Positions 21,744 to 32,612 of a DNA stretch of 64,000 nt are shown here, in pieces (position 1 is the first letter of the stretch; every line of letters starts with the position of its first letter). This DNA is from Garcia nutans. Its lineage: Eukaryota; Streptophyta; Magnoliopsida; Malpighiales; Euphorbiaceae. A model generated the notes under the pieces. It searched no databases, was not told where the DNA came from, and saw only the letters and a program-made list of their open reading frames with translations. The position numbers and the translations under genes are program-made. The stretch is from NCBI GenBank assembly GCA_947685225.1, contig CANTUV010000015.1:4216001-4280000 (forward strand). The letters run 5' to 3'.

Positions 21744-23575
21744 CCTTTTTTAGGTACCCACATATAGTTGGGTCCTTGATGGTTAGTAGAAAGAGTGCCT
21801 TCTAAATTTAGATGAGCTTTTCTTATATAGCAATAGAAATTTTTGTGACCAAATTTCATGCAATATGTGCATTGCCATGGTATCCTATGCTTCTGCATTT
21901 TTCTTTTTGCATTACAACTACAAGTATGTGATTTCTTTTGTACAAGTTTAGTAAACAACAATGCATAATTGTTTTTGGCTTTATCTCCTAGTGAACCGTA
22001 AGAAGTTCTTTTAGACTTGGTGCAAGCATCTTTGATATGAACATCAGAAATTTTAGTTGTAGATGCTTTCACAAAAGTTGGTTTACTAGGTGCAATGTTG
22101 GTTGAGCCATTGAATCCTAATCCATATTTCAAGGAAGGTGATCTTTGATTATTAATTAATGTGTTCAATGCTTCCTTTCCTTTATGAAATCTGGAAATTG
22201 ATTCTTTTAGTTCTTTTAGTTCATGCTTCAATGCCTCATTCTCTTTAATCACTTTTTCTAAGTCATGTGAGCTTTTATTTAATTCTCCTATTGTATTCAT
22301 CAAATGTTCATTTGAGGTTTTCAATTCTAAGGTAGAGTTCTTTAAGCATATAAAATCCTTTTCTAACTTAGAGTTTTTCTCTTTATAGAGCATCATTTTG
22401 GAGAAATATTTTTCTATTTTAGAATTCATGTGCTCAATCAAATCACTATCATCTATATCACTTATATCATCATGTGCTACAAGATCAAAGGATTGAGTAC
22501 TTACCTCATTGGAGTCATCTTCAATAGCCATGAGACAAAGATTTGCAATTCCTTCCTCTTCTTCTTCTTCACTTGAGGAAGAGTCATCCCATGTGGCTTT
22601 GAGAGACTTTTTCTTTTCTTTATCCCATTTCCTTTTGTTCTTTAATTTGTAGCAATCCGACTTGATGTGACCGGTTTTTCCACATTCATAGCATTTTACC
22701 TCATTTTTCTTTTCTTTATCTTTGAAGGAGAATTTAGGAGGTGTACCTTTGTTTGCTTGTAATCTTTTCTTCCTTTTCCATTCATTGATTCTTTTAGAGA
22801 ACATTGCCATTTCATCTTCATCATCAGTACCTTCATTGCTTGAGCTCTCAGCTTCTTTGATTGCTTTGAGTGCAATTGGTTTTCTCTTTTCTTTCTCACC
22901 TTGATCTTCTTCTTTTTCACTGTGCAGCTCAAAAGTGAGTAATTTACCAACTAGCTCGTCGGTTCTTAATGTGCTGAGATCATGAGCTTCTTCTATGGAT
23001 GATACTTTGGATTCAAAGTTCTTTCTAGCTCTTAGGGCTCTCAAGATTTTACTGTTTACATCACCTTGATCATATACCTTGCCATACTTCTTCAGTTCAT
23101 TGACAATAGCAAGCAAGCGATTTGTCATGACGGTGACATTTTCATTTGGTTTCATCTTGAATAGCTCATACTCATGAACATGCATTTGTTTCTTGGTAAA
23201 TCTTACTTGAGTTGTACCTTCATGGTAGTTTTCAAGTGTTTTCCAAATACAATGTGCACAAGTTAAATGTTGAACTCTTCCACCTTCTTCTCTTGAAATG
23301 GAGTTCATCAAGATGGAAGCAGCTCTATTGTTTTTGAATCGATCTCTGATATTGCTAGTTGACCATTGAGCTTTGGGAAGTGGAACTTGAATACCGTCAA
23401 CCTCATGAGTAGGAGATTTCCACTCATTTTCCACGAAATCCCATAGTTCAATCCCTTCACTGTCTAGAAACAAATACATTTTGTGTTTCCAGTATGAGTA
23501 ATCCGTTCCATCAAAGTAGGGTCTAAGAATAGAGTTAAGATTTCCATGAGAGCTTGATGAAGAAGAAGTTGCCAT
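21740..23575 (-). CDS. gag: Sirevirus gag (capsid/nucleocapsid with coiled coil)
   Basis: 611 codons from the first ATG, 41 bases inside the primer-binding site. Residues about 15-210 are the UBN2/DUF4219-type Copia gag core (YFDGTDYSYWKHKM). A CCHC zinc knuckle is at C295, C298, H303 and C308. It is followed by an acidic Ser/Glu run and a coiled coil at about 380-470. A second CCHC-like knuckle is at C569, C572, H577 and C582. The long C-terminal extension is typical of Sirevirus gag. It ends WVPKKG-stop at an A6 run, where pol begins in the -1 frame. It should assemble particles and package RNA. Confidence 0.95.
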   Translation of the reverse strand: MATSSSSSSHGNLNSILRPYFDGTDYSYWKHKMYLFLDSEGIELWDFVENEWKSPTHEVDGIQVPLPKAQWSTSNIRDRFKNNRAASILMNSISREEGGRVQHLTCAHCIWKTLENYHEGTTQVRFTKKQMHVHEYELFKMKPNENVTVMTNRLLAIVNELKKYGKVYDQGDVNSKILRALRARKNFESKVSSIEEAHDLSTLRTDELVGKLLTFELHSEKEEDQGEKEKRKPIALKAIKEAESSSNEGTDDEDEMAMFSKRINEWKRKKRLQANKGTPPKFSFKDKEKKNEVKCYECGKTGHIKSDCYKLKNKRKWDKEKKKSLKATWDDSSSSEEEEEEGIANLCLMAIEDDSNEVSTQSFDLVAHDDISDIDDSDLIEHMNSKIEKYFSKMMLYKEKNSKLEKDFICLKNSTLELKTSNEHLMNTIGELNKSSHDLEKVIKENEALKHELKELKESISRFHKGKEALNTLINNQRSPSLKYGLGFNGSTNIAPSKPTFVKASTTKISDVHIKDACTKSKRTSYGSLGDKAKNNYALLFTKLVQKKSHTCSCNAKRKMQKHRIPWQCTYCMKFGHKNFYCYIRKAHLNLEGTLSTNHQGPNYMWVPKKG

Positions 23576-23615
23576 TGTGGATCAGATTTCACAATTAAGT
23601 TTAAGAAATCTCAGG

Positions 23616-23627
23616 GCTCTGATACCA
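23616..23627 (-). other. Sirevirus primer-binding site, initiator tRNA-Met type
   Basis: On the minus strand TGGTATCAGAGC follows the 5' LTR after two bases. Confidence 0.95.
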
Positions 23628-23629
23628 AT

Positions 23630-25029
23630 TGTTGTCCTAAGATGGCAACCAAGAGGGGGGGGGGGGTGAATTGGTTTCCACAAGAAGTAATGACAATTTA
23701 AAAAACTCAACAAACAAGAAGTGCGGAATATGAAGATTGTTGAGTGATGAAGGAAGAAAGAACACACAAGATTTATAGTGGTTCGGATTTACTTCAATCC
23801 TACATCCACTTCCTTAACAACTTGTTAAGGTTCCACTAGACTTTGAAGTTTTTACAAGCTCACTTCCAACTTTGGTGTTTTTACAAGTTCACACCTAACT
23901 TTACAAGTGTTTTTCTAAGGCTCACACTTACAACCCAAACAAGAGTTTTACAAGGCTCACTCTCTCAACCTAAGTGTTTCCCAAGCTTACACTCAAACTT
24001 ATACAATGGTGTTTTCAATGCTAACACCTAACATTCATAACAATTCAAATACAAGTTTAAGCAAAAGGAAATTTGTTGCTTGGCTATGAAAATCTTTTCT
24101 TAATAATGTTATCTCTTTGTTTTCTCATGGAAACATTGTATTTATAGCCAATGTGGTCTTACTAGCCGTTATTGATGTTTTAATAATGTCTTGGCAGATT
24201 AGACCTTCTTTACTTAAACTGTCCGAAGCACTTCGCGGTCGCCCTTCATGCAAGGATGGTCGCGCTCATGCTTCTCGCGGTCGTCCTTTTAACCTGGGAC
24301 GGTCGCTACTTTTGAAAAAGCTACAACGGTCGAATTTTAGTGCTCTGCAGCTGGAATCTTGTCCATGCTGTGTTTGTCGGACCGTTTCTTGCCCATGCTT
24401 TGTTTGTCGGGACGGTCGCGCCAAGCATAGGTGCGGTCGCCCTTTTTGAATATTGAAGTGGGTTTACAACGGTCATGTCACGTGTCACTTTCTGACAGAG
24501 CAAAAGAGATGTCCGCCATAATTTGAATCTTCGCGGTCGCCCTTGGTAGGTTTTCGCGGTCGAACTCACATTCTCGCGTCGAACTTCTGGACGCACCTGA
24601 GGACGCGAATACTACTGTCTCTTTGAGCAATTTCTTCTTGAATTGTTGGGCGGTCGCGACTCTGAATGGGGCGGTCGCTAAAGTGGTAAGCGAGGTCGAA
24701 TCATTCACCGTTCTTGTCACCGCGAACCTTACTGTGATTGTAATGATTTAAGTTCCTTGAGTAGCGGTCGGGCAAATATTAGGACGGTCGCTATTATGTA
24801 TGAGCGGTCGCGACTGAGGTCGAACTTCTGACCGCGAAACCTACTGTGACAAGGTTTCATTCTGTAATTGCTTGGAGCGGTCGTATTCAAGTGAGGTGCG
24901 ACCGCTATAATTGTTCTGTTTACTTTTAATTGAAGCAACCTAATCCTGCAACAAGATTTCTCAAACACAAGTTAAATAGATCATCCATTTGAGTTGTCAA
25001 GGATCAAAATTAAGATCATTTGTCTAACA
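23630..25029 (-). repeat. Sirevirus 5' LTR (right copy)
   Basis: 1400 bp, identical to 14887-16281 except G12 instead of G7 and A at 24890 where the other copy has G at 16142. The TATAAATA box is at 24139-24146 on the minus strand, and the GCGGTCGC word array at 24234-24906 lies upstream of it. Transcription of the element would start about 30 bases beyond the TATA box. Confidence 0.95.
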
Positions 25030-25034
25030 TAAGA

Positions 25035-25064
25035 CTTAACACATTTAGTTATAAATGTGTTAAG
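25035..25064 (+). other. Conserved LTR hairpin H1 (3' LTR copy)
   Basis: The same perfect 13-bp stem as at 8438-8467. It begins exactly at the base following the Sirevirus TSD. Confidence 0.9.
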
Positions 25065-26195
25065 TAATTTACTATATTGTTAATACGATGTGACTAATGT
25101 TATGATTTGTATAGTGTGAAAGATATGATGATCGTTCAAAAAGGTAAGTGCAATGCAATTTGTTATGATAAATACTTTATTGATGAATTCAAAATATATT
25201 ATGTATATTCTATTGATGAGTTATTTTAATGTGAATTAAGGTATGATAAGATGCAAAACCATTGTGATTGACTATGATGATTCTAATGAAATAAGTGGGG
25301 CATGTTTGCCTAAATGATGATGTTTAATGCAATTGATGACATATACTCTTTTGATGAGATGTGGAGCCATGGTTGTTGGCTATGATGATTAAATGAGATA
25401 ATTGAGGCATGGTTGCCTAGTTGATTGTGGAATAAGAAATGAGAAATGAATTGAGAAAGAAATTGATAAAGAGATAAATGAAATGATTGTGTGCCTAATA
25501 TGTTAATTAAATTTTCAGAGTTCTGAATTTGGCGGCATGCCTATGAAATATATGAAAGGTAACAGTCTTGCCAGGTTGAGGATCTCTTCAATTTGAGTTG
25601 AATTGAGGTCCAAGAGACTGGGTCTGTTACAGGTAACAGTCTAGCCGGGTTGAGGATCTCCTTGAGTTTAGCGAGTTGAGGTCTAAGAGACTGGGTCTGT
25701 TACCCTATCCATGGATAGAGATACATATATATTGCCTACGGGCTTGATAATTGTGATTATAGACCAAAGCAGTAACTCTGAACTTTGAATAACATATTAG
25801 TGTCTTGTGGGCCCATATTTGTCTTTGTTTTCAATGTGATTTATGAATGTGAAATAGATGAATAATGAGACCTATGTTTGCCTTTGTTGGAAATGTGATT
25901 TATGACTGGTGAATTGTGAATGATGAATTAATTGAATAAAATAAGGACATGTAATGTTATGAAGTATGATATGTAATATGTGTATTGATATATTCATTGT
26001 GAATATTAGTGATGGAATTGTGGTTGGTGTTAATGATATGAATATATGTATATAATGTATGAGATTAGTAGAGATATATGAAAGGTGTAATTAAAAAAGG
26101 AAAACCATGATAAGAAACTAATGGTACATGGAATTGATATATATATATATGTTAGAATTTCTGTAATGTATGTTTATATTATTTATTTGTACTAT

Positions 26196-26231
26196 TAAGC
26201 TCTCGGGCTTAGCGCGGTTGTGTAATCGCGT
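26196..26231 (+). other. Conserved LTR hairpins H2 and H3 (3' LTR copy)
   Basis: H2 has arms TAAGC / GCTTA. H3 has arms GCGCGGTT (26212-26219) and AATCGCGT (26224-26231) around the loop GTGT: eight pairs including two G.T wobbles. Confidence 0.82.
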
Positions 26232-26595
26232 AGGTGAGTAGGTGGTAGATCTGAAGTCTTTTGTTATGCCACGAAAAGAGTAAGAGTTTGACGAGATCAA
26301 CTAGGAGGTGATGCATACATGTATAATTATTATGTTGTATCTTTGACAAGAATGTATTTATATGTATAAATGAAGTCTTTGATAAAGATAAGATTATTAT
26401 GTATATCTAAGATCATTATAAGTATAATGATTTTGTAAATGTTCTTTATGTTAATGTAATATTGCTTTAACTCAATTAAAGGTTTTTTTTTTTTAATTTT
26501 AACAAAAAGTGACATTCTTATACTTTATATACGTACTGTATGTATACCCGGTATATGTATAGTATTTATATAGGGTATGAGGGTGTTACAATAAA

Positions 26596-27520
26596 CATTT
26601 GTGATGCTGACCCCCGGTTACTCAGCCAGAATCACCGTTCAAATGGCTACTAGCACTATTCATGTTTCCAACTCATTCATTTTAATTTAAGAGTAAAAAT
26701 CAGCGGAACATGGATAAATTTTCAAAGCTCCTTTAATTAGAATTTTTTATTTTTTATTTTTTATTTTTTTATTTTTTTAAACAACTCAAGGGTTAGAAAC
26801 TTAAGGGTCATACTAAGTCTGACTCAAGATTCTAAGGAATTATAACATGCTAAAAATGTAACAAGGTTTTAAACTTCAGATATGTCCAATTTCCATCAAT
26901 CCACTACCTGATTATAGCTATTACAATCGATCCTCAGCAATTGATCAAGATCACTAAGTTAACATCAATAAGAAATTGTCATTTAGGAAATCACAAATTA
27001 ATTAAACATATAAAGGGGAACCATCTCAATTCACACTTATTACAACAATCTAGCTTACTTAAATCCAAAAACAATTTGCAGAAATTAATTGAGACAAATG
27101 AATCAAATAGAAATAATGAAATAATAAAAACTCAATCAAGAAAGTATACTCTCCTCCACACTTAAGATGCACATTGTCCTCAATGTGTGTGCAAAACAAG
27201 AAATAATGAAGAGAGAGAAAAACTGCCCTTCCATGTCCATGAATGGATAAATATGAGTACGGTGCCAAGAGTATGGTGACGGCGAATTTGCTTCAAAACA
27301 AAAAATCTAAAATGCAAAAACAAGGTTAAGACATAAATAAATGAAATAAACAAACAAAAGAAACAGTTCATAAAGAAAATAACAATTGTCCAAAAGGAAT
27401 AAAAAATAAAGAAACATAAAAAGGATATTAAATAAGCAAAGAAATGAAAATAAAATAAAATAAAATAGAAATGTGGGCTAGTCAAAAATCGGCGCATCAC
27501 TGGTCTCATCATCGGAGACA
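26596..27520 (-). other. Athila non-coding region downstream of its third ORF
   Basis: AT-rich, non-coding continuation of 6564-6981. Near 27150-27185 the minus strand reads ATTGAGGACAATGTG followed by TTAAGTGTGGAGGAG. This is a second copy of the GAGGACA plus purine-tract arrangement found at the true 3' end. Confidence 0.65.
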
Positions 27521-28943
27521 TCAACTTGAGGTGCAGGTGCAGGAGCAGGGGCAGGTTGCTGGTATGGTGGAGGTGGTGGTTGCGAAGGGTGAAACCCTTA
27601 ATATGGATTGCTCCAACCATTGCCGTCTCAAGATCTTGTGATCTAGCTGGGCTTGGAAAGAAGTAGTCTGGTCAAGTATGAACTGCTGCAGCTGGTCCTG
27701 CTGGGTTAAGATCTTATTCTGATTTAGCTCGATATTCCCTATCTTCCCTTCAATCCTACAAATCTGACGCTCTAAATCTATGGGTTTCCTATCATCATCC
27801 CACTCAACATTAACTAACTGACGCCAATCCCGGAATGCAGGAGTCTGCATAAAAGAAGGTCCAGCAGAAGAAAAAGGTGCAGCAGTGGAAGAAGGCCCAG
27901 CAGCAATGGTCGAAGGCCCAGCGGCAGTGGATGAACCCAAAAAATCTGACGGTGGAGGTGGAGGTATATCCGAAGGAGGAGTAGGCTGCCTCCGGTATAT
28001 CTGAATCCATAAAAGTTGCCTGCAGCCCAGGTACCTTCTCCCAGTTCAGTCTCTTTAATGTGTCCATACCCAACAACTTGGGCATACCATCCACCGTCAT
28101 AGGGAGGCAGCCATCTAACACACCCAGGCGACGAGCGAGTCTTGTGACATACATGCCACCATGTAAAGTACCCGATGCTCCCTTTTTAGACTGCTCGTAG
28201 AAAAAATATGTGATGGCATGTGCAATATTGCACCGGGTCTTATGAACTAAGCAATACAGGAAAAATAGATCTCGCAAGCTTACCACCCCTGTGCTGCTCA
28301 GCCGAGCTATAAGAGTGTGAACTAATAGGTTGTGCACCACTCGGCAAGGGAAAGACTCGAAGTTGGATGCTTTAGAAACCTTGGGTTGATATTTATCGAC
28401 AGTGGGTACAAAGGTCTGCCAAACCCGAGGAGGAGCGACCTCATACTCGACAAAATCCACCTCGGAGTTCAGATAATCAAAGGTCTGTACCTCCTCTTCA
28501 GTATATAACCTAAGATGCACCCCAAGGTCATTTATGCTCATGTTGAATCTCTGCCCTCCCAGTCTGAATTTAATTGTTGGCTTTGTAATTGAAACCTTGG
28601 TCTTGTGGAACTGAAAGGTGCAGTAAAATTCCAATGTCAGCTCTTGATAGGAAGGCTCATTAATGGAGAAAAGTTGGTCCCACCCTAGTTGATTAATCAA
28701 TTCCTGAATATCTGCTGCAATATTAGCTAGTTCCATAGCGTCCCAATCTAAAACACGAGGCGGGGACCATTCTTTGTTACCGAAAAGTTCAAATCGCCTC
28801 CTTTCCTCAGCATTCAAAAATCTAAGGCATTTGTGGGTGGCCAGGAATTTAGAAGTTGGACGTGTAGTGGGTTGGCCGAAACTGCCCTCCCCTCATGCAC
28901 ACTTGGCGAGAAGCTGGGAAGATGATTGTTTGCGAGGGCCCAT
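27521..28943 (-). pseudogene. Athila third ORF (ATHILA ORF-1/plant transposon protein type), broken
   Basis: The likely ATG is at 28943 (MGPRKQSSS). An in-frame TGA follows at about codon 17, probably from CGA, and the frame then stays open to about 27990. Conserved blocks, with residue 1 at 28817, are LGW (44-46), EFYCTFQF (63-70), IKFRLGG (82-88), LRDLFFLY (181-188), CNIAH (196-200) and GT-n8-TRLARRLG (216-232). A frameshift near 27940-27990 moves the Ala/Ser/Pro-rich and Gln-rich coiled C-terminus into another frame. It lies 3' of integrase, the usual place of the Athila env-like ORF. No signal peptide or membrane helix supports a true envelope. Confidence 0.78.
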
Positions 28944-29077
28944 TGTCGGTTTGTCTGCAAAATAAACAAAAAGATTCCTCAATAACAACAAAAGTATAGC
29001 ACGATACAAAACACCCATAAAAGACCGACACAAAGTTACCGAAATGCTGGCATTATAACGGTGAAGGATAATGTATA
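28944..29077 (-). other. Athila leader of the third ORF
   Basis: A short AT-rich non-coding stretch between the third-ORF start and the solo LTR. The original sequence continues at 31519. Confidence 0.5.
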
Positions 29078-29457
29078 TGTGACACCCCTATACCCCGTAT
29101 AAGTACACTGCATGCTAATACGATCGTAATATATGTATACTAAATATAGGAATACCATGGTTTACTAAAAAAACAATTCACTTCTTTATACAATAATATA
29201 AGCAAACTTGAACATTTAGTTTATACTCTTAAAAAAACACAATAAATAAAACATTCATTCAATACGCAGCGGAAATATAGTTATATTTACATATTTTTAT
29301 ATACATTAAAATACATAAACATCTAAATCAATTTTACAAAAACATAACATTTATACATGTTTGGCAGTTAGTCTCTGATCTTTACGCCCACTATCAACAC
29401 CTCAAGGTCTAGACTAGACTCGGTTTAGATGAACTCTCTGGCTCTTTCCTGTCACCT

Positions 29458-29494
29458 ACGCGATGACCACAATCGCGCTAAGCCAACGGCTTAG
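29458..29494 (-). other. Conserved LTR hairpins H3 and H2 (minus sense)
   Basis: In element sense H2 is CTAAGCC-GTT-GGCTTAG. H3 is GCGCGAT / ATCGCGT around a 7-base loop, overlapping H2 by one G. CAGGTGA is replaced by TAGGTGA. Confidence 0.88.
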
Positions 29495-29744
29495 TGGTAC
29501 AAACCCCAATGATAATATGTTTTAATACAATGCCAATATCATATGTTCAAACATTTTAAACAATTCATAAGAATATCACATGTCAAAGTCTTACATTAAA
29601 TCTCATTATTCATTTGTTTCACCATTCATAAATCACATTTAAACAAAGACAAGCATGGGCCCAAAAGACACTAATATGCCATTCAACTTTCAGAGTTAAT
29701 GTTTTGGTTCAATTATCACATTTATCATTATCATTATCCCAACT

Positions 29745-29890
29745 AGGCTTCAAGGATTAGGTTTAACCAAGCTTCAAGGGGAACAAAGCATGCTAAGTAT
29801 CAACCCAACTTGGCTTCAAGAACCAATCCAACCTAGCTTCAAGGGTTGTAACATCTCAACTAGGCTTCAAGAGATTGTTACCATTAGGCA
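29745..29890 (-). repeat. GCTTCAAGG-type repeats in solo LTR
   Basis: Several copies of CCAACT(A/T)GGCTTCAAG and related words, at the same relative place as the two-unit repeat of the LARD LTR and the repeats at 37013-37245. Confidence 0.7.
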
Positions 29891-30384
29891 TGCCACCAAC
29901 AACAAAACTCTGAAAATGGAATAACACATTAGCCACACAATTCATTCATTATTTCATTATCAATTTCATTCTCATTTTCTTATCATCATTTAGGCATCCA
30001 TGCCTCAATCATCTCATTTGCATCTTTATAGCCAACAACAATGGCTTCACATCTCATCAAGATAGTATACATAATCAATTGCATTGGACATACCTTTTAA
30101 ATTCATCATCACTTAGGCAAACATGTCTCACTTATTTCATTTGAATCATGGTAGCCAACCACAATGGCTTCACAACTCATTATATCTCAATTCACAATAA
30201 TTGATTCATCATTCAAGTGTTCACAACCAATTGTACTAACATACATTTTGAATAATTATCATCTCTTTCACATATCATATTTCATCATAACATCATATAT
30301 TTAGAATATTCAACATACACTCCACCAAGTTCACATTATGCAAAACATAGCATTATTCATATGCATCAACAATGCAATAGATTA

Positions 30385-30414
30385 CTTAACACATTTACAA
30401 CCAAATGTATTAAG
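30385..30414 (-). other. Conserved LTR hairpin H1 (minus sense)
   Basis: The arms pair over 12 positions. The single deviation is a G.U wobble when read in element sense (CTTAATACATTT with AAATGTGTTAAG). Confidence 0.82.
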
Positions 30415-30627
30415 TCTCAAAGTCATATGAATGTATGTAATAATGCAAGTTTTGTACTTACCTCAAGACAATCACACAATACCAAACTCTTCTTCCAAGA
30501 ATTCTATACCACTTGAATTAGGGCAACTCACCTTCTTCACAACCTAATTCAAAAGAAATAATACACCTATTAGTCTCATAATAGACCCAAAGATCATAAA
30601 TTACAAGCCAACATCTCTCTTAAGACC

Positions 30628-30757
30628 CCACGGTCGTGGCCTCCCAACCCCCACAGGCGTGGATTAGAAAATGATTCTGTCTCCCTTGCTCAAAACTCCC
30701 ACGGCCATGGCTTCCAATGGCCACGGTCGTGGCAGCCAAAGGCCACGGGCATGGCAT
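30628..30757 (-). repeat. CCACGGxCGTGG word array
   Basis: Copies of CCACGGTCGTGG, CCACGGCCATGG and CCACGGGCATGG separated by short spacers. The array sits about 760-890 bp from the LTR start, where relatives hold the GTGACACG array. Confidence 0.82.
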
Positions 30758-31518
30758 CCAAGATGCTTTTGTTTCAGACCAAACTCATGTATTCTATGTT
30801 TTAGACTTCATCAAACACAATTTTCATAAAGATTTACAAAAATAATTAATCAAACTCAACATCTACAACAATCACCAATTCAAAACCCTAACACAAACAC
30901 AACTCATACTCTTCCAACACCAACACCAACCTAACTTCTTATCTTCAATTCAATTCCCACACTCTCAAACATACCACAATCAAACTCAATCATACTATCA
31001 AATATCAACAATCAACTCAAACACAACTTCAAATAAAACAAGGGAAATCAAGAGAAAACTTACCAAAGTTGATGAAACTTCACAAATTTCCAACTTAATC
31101 ACTTGAATCTTCCTTCAATTTGATCTTAGAAAATCAAAACTCTCTCTTGCTCTCTTGTCTTTGGGATACCCGGCCAACCAAATGGAAAAGAAGAAAAATG
31201 AAAAAGAATAAGAGACAAAGTCAAATATTTAGTCTCCACTCAATCTCCACCAAGTATTTTAATAATAAAATAATCAATTTCCTCTCTTCCACTTATTTTA
31301 ATTTCCTTTTTATTTAATTAATTGATTTAAAATAAATAAATATCTTCTTTTGACTTTCATCACCTTGACTTACATATGTTGTATATATTTCCATATATAC
31401 AACATATACACTCTCTTTTTAATTCTTTTCTCTTTCCAATTTAACATATACCTTAAATCCAAATACAACAATAATTACTTCAAAACTTTTAGGGCATATT
31501 TTGGGATATTACAGTATA

Positions 31519-32181
31519 TCCCAATAAAGGCAATGCTAACACCCAATATAAAACAAATGTAATCGACCTATAGCAACACACACTTAATCAACAAAAGCGA
31601 CAAACCAATTCGAACGACGACAATAACAATACCACAATAAAGGCAATTCCCACAATAACAATACCATTTTCCAAAAATAACGATTAACTAGAACCCAACA
31701 AGTGAAACAATTAATACATAACTCAAACACAAAATAATTCAAAAATAAACAAATGACAAATCAAAATGGAATAAAAAACAAACAAAAGCAAAATTAATCG
31801 AATGCCGAAAAAATTATGATAAATAAAAACACAGCAAAATAAAGCAAACGCATATAAATCTTGCAACTTCAAGGCAAAGACAAGAAAATACAAGGAATGC
31901 TTACAAAAAATGAAAGAAAAATAAAAGAAATCAAACAAAAATCGCAAAAATTGAGATTGCGTACCTGAAAAATGCAAAAATCGCGTGGAATGAGAAAATT
32001 CAACAGAAAACGAGCAAATGCACGCAAATAATGCAAGCCGGGAGTGAGAATCTCTCCTAAAGTAAGTGGGTGTGTGAATGTGCCGTTGGTGTGCAAGAAA
32101 GTTGAGAGAAAATGAGAGAAAATGAAAAAGAAAATTGAAATTTGCTTGAAAAATGGCATTGGTTCTATATATAAAGACGTC
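31519..32181 (-). other. Athila spacer between integrase and third ORF, part 1
   Basis: AT-rich and non-coding. Open frames here have no family signature. Confidence 0.5.
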
Positions 32182-32612
32182 GGCATGCCCAGTGACACGC
32201 CCGTGTCACTGGGCGTGTCCTATAGTATAAGAGACAGTGTACATGACACGCCTACAGACACGACCATGTCCATGGGCATGTCATGGGTACTGGATGAAAC
32301 GATAATCTACACACCCACAGACATGGGCATGTCCATGGGCGTATCACATGTACTATAACAACCAAGCAAACGACATGCCCACTAGCTTGGGCGTGTTCTT
32401 TGGGCGTGCTGGCTCATTTTTCATTCTTTTTTCTTTTTTTTAAGTCATGACCAGTGACACGGGCATGTCACTGGGCGCCCGTGTCACTGGGCGTGTCATA
32501 GCTACTGTTTCTCATGCAAAATGACACGCTCAGAGACACGAGCGTGTCACTGGGTGTGTTGTAGCTATTGCCTGTAAAAAATAATGACACACCCAATGAC
32601 ATAGGCGTGTCC
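32182..32612 (+). repeat. Dyad repeat array inside Athila
   Basis: About six or seven degenerate units with GTGACACGCCCGTGTCACTG cores and GGGCGTGTC ends, including the spacer ATAGCTACTG. This is the same repeat as in the Athila and LARD LTRs, but located in the internal region. One unit near 32460-32500 has its core duplicated. Confidence 0.82.

Larger units (their letters stand above)
14887..25029 (-). mobile_element. Sirevirus (Ty1/Copia) retrotransposon, apparently intact
   Basis: 10,143 bp with perfect TSD TAAGA (14882-14886, 25030-25034). The minus-strand order is 5' LTR (25029-23630), tRNA-Met primer site, gag, pol, third ORF, several purine tracts, 3' LTR (16281-14887). The LTRs differ by one base (16142 against 24890) and by G-run length (7 against 12). 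A long gag with coiled coil, a third ORF after pol and multiplied purine tracts are known Sirevirus features. All ORFs are uninterrupted, so this is the youngest and the only potentially autonomous element here. Confidence 0.95.
6982..26590 (+). mobile_element. LARD: non-coding Ty3/Gypsy-like LTR element, split by a Sirevirus
   Basis: The ends are TGTAATATCCC...GTGTTACA with perfect TSD ATAAA (6977-6981 and 26591-26595). The LTRs are 3013 bp and about 3003 bp once the Sirevirus is removed, and look about 1% diverged over the parts compared. The primer-binding site for initiator tRNA-Met (10002) and the purine tract (13426) are intact. The interior of about 3.4 kb has no gag or pol, only the last seven pol codons (NFEDEII). 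This fits a large retrotransposon derivative mobilised by a coding relative, possibly a chromovirus. The lineage is inference. Confidence 0.88.
25035..26590 (+). repeat. LARD 3' LTR, part 2
   Basis: This part resumes with CTTAACAC right after the Sirevirus TSD and ends in GGGTGTTACA at 26590. It carries hairpin H1 (25035-25064), the two-unit repeat (25558-25704) and H2/H3 (26196-26231). Confidence 0.92.
29078..31513 (-). mobile_element. Solo LTR (minus sense), TGTAATATCCC family
   Basis: 2436 bp with perfect TSD GTATA (29073-29077, 31514-31518) and ends TGTAATATCCC...GGTGTCACA in element sense. There is no internal region, so it was formed by LTR-LTR recombination. It shares order and hairpins with the LARD LTR and the solo LTR 35294-37886. 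It carries a CCACGG-type word array (30628-30757) in place of the GTGACACG array. Confidence 0.92.
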
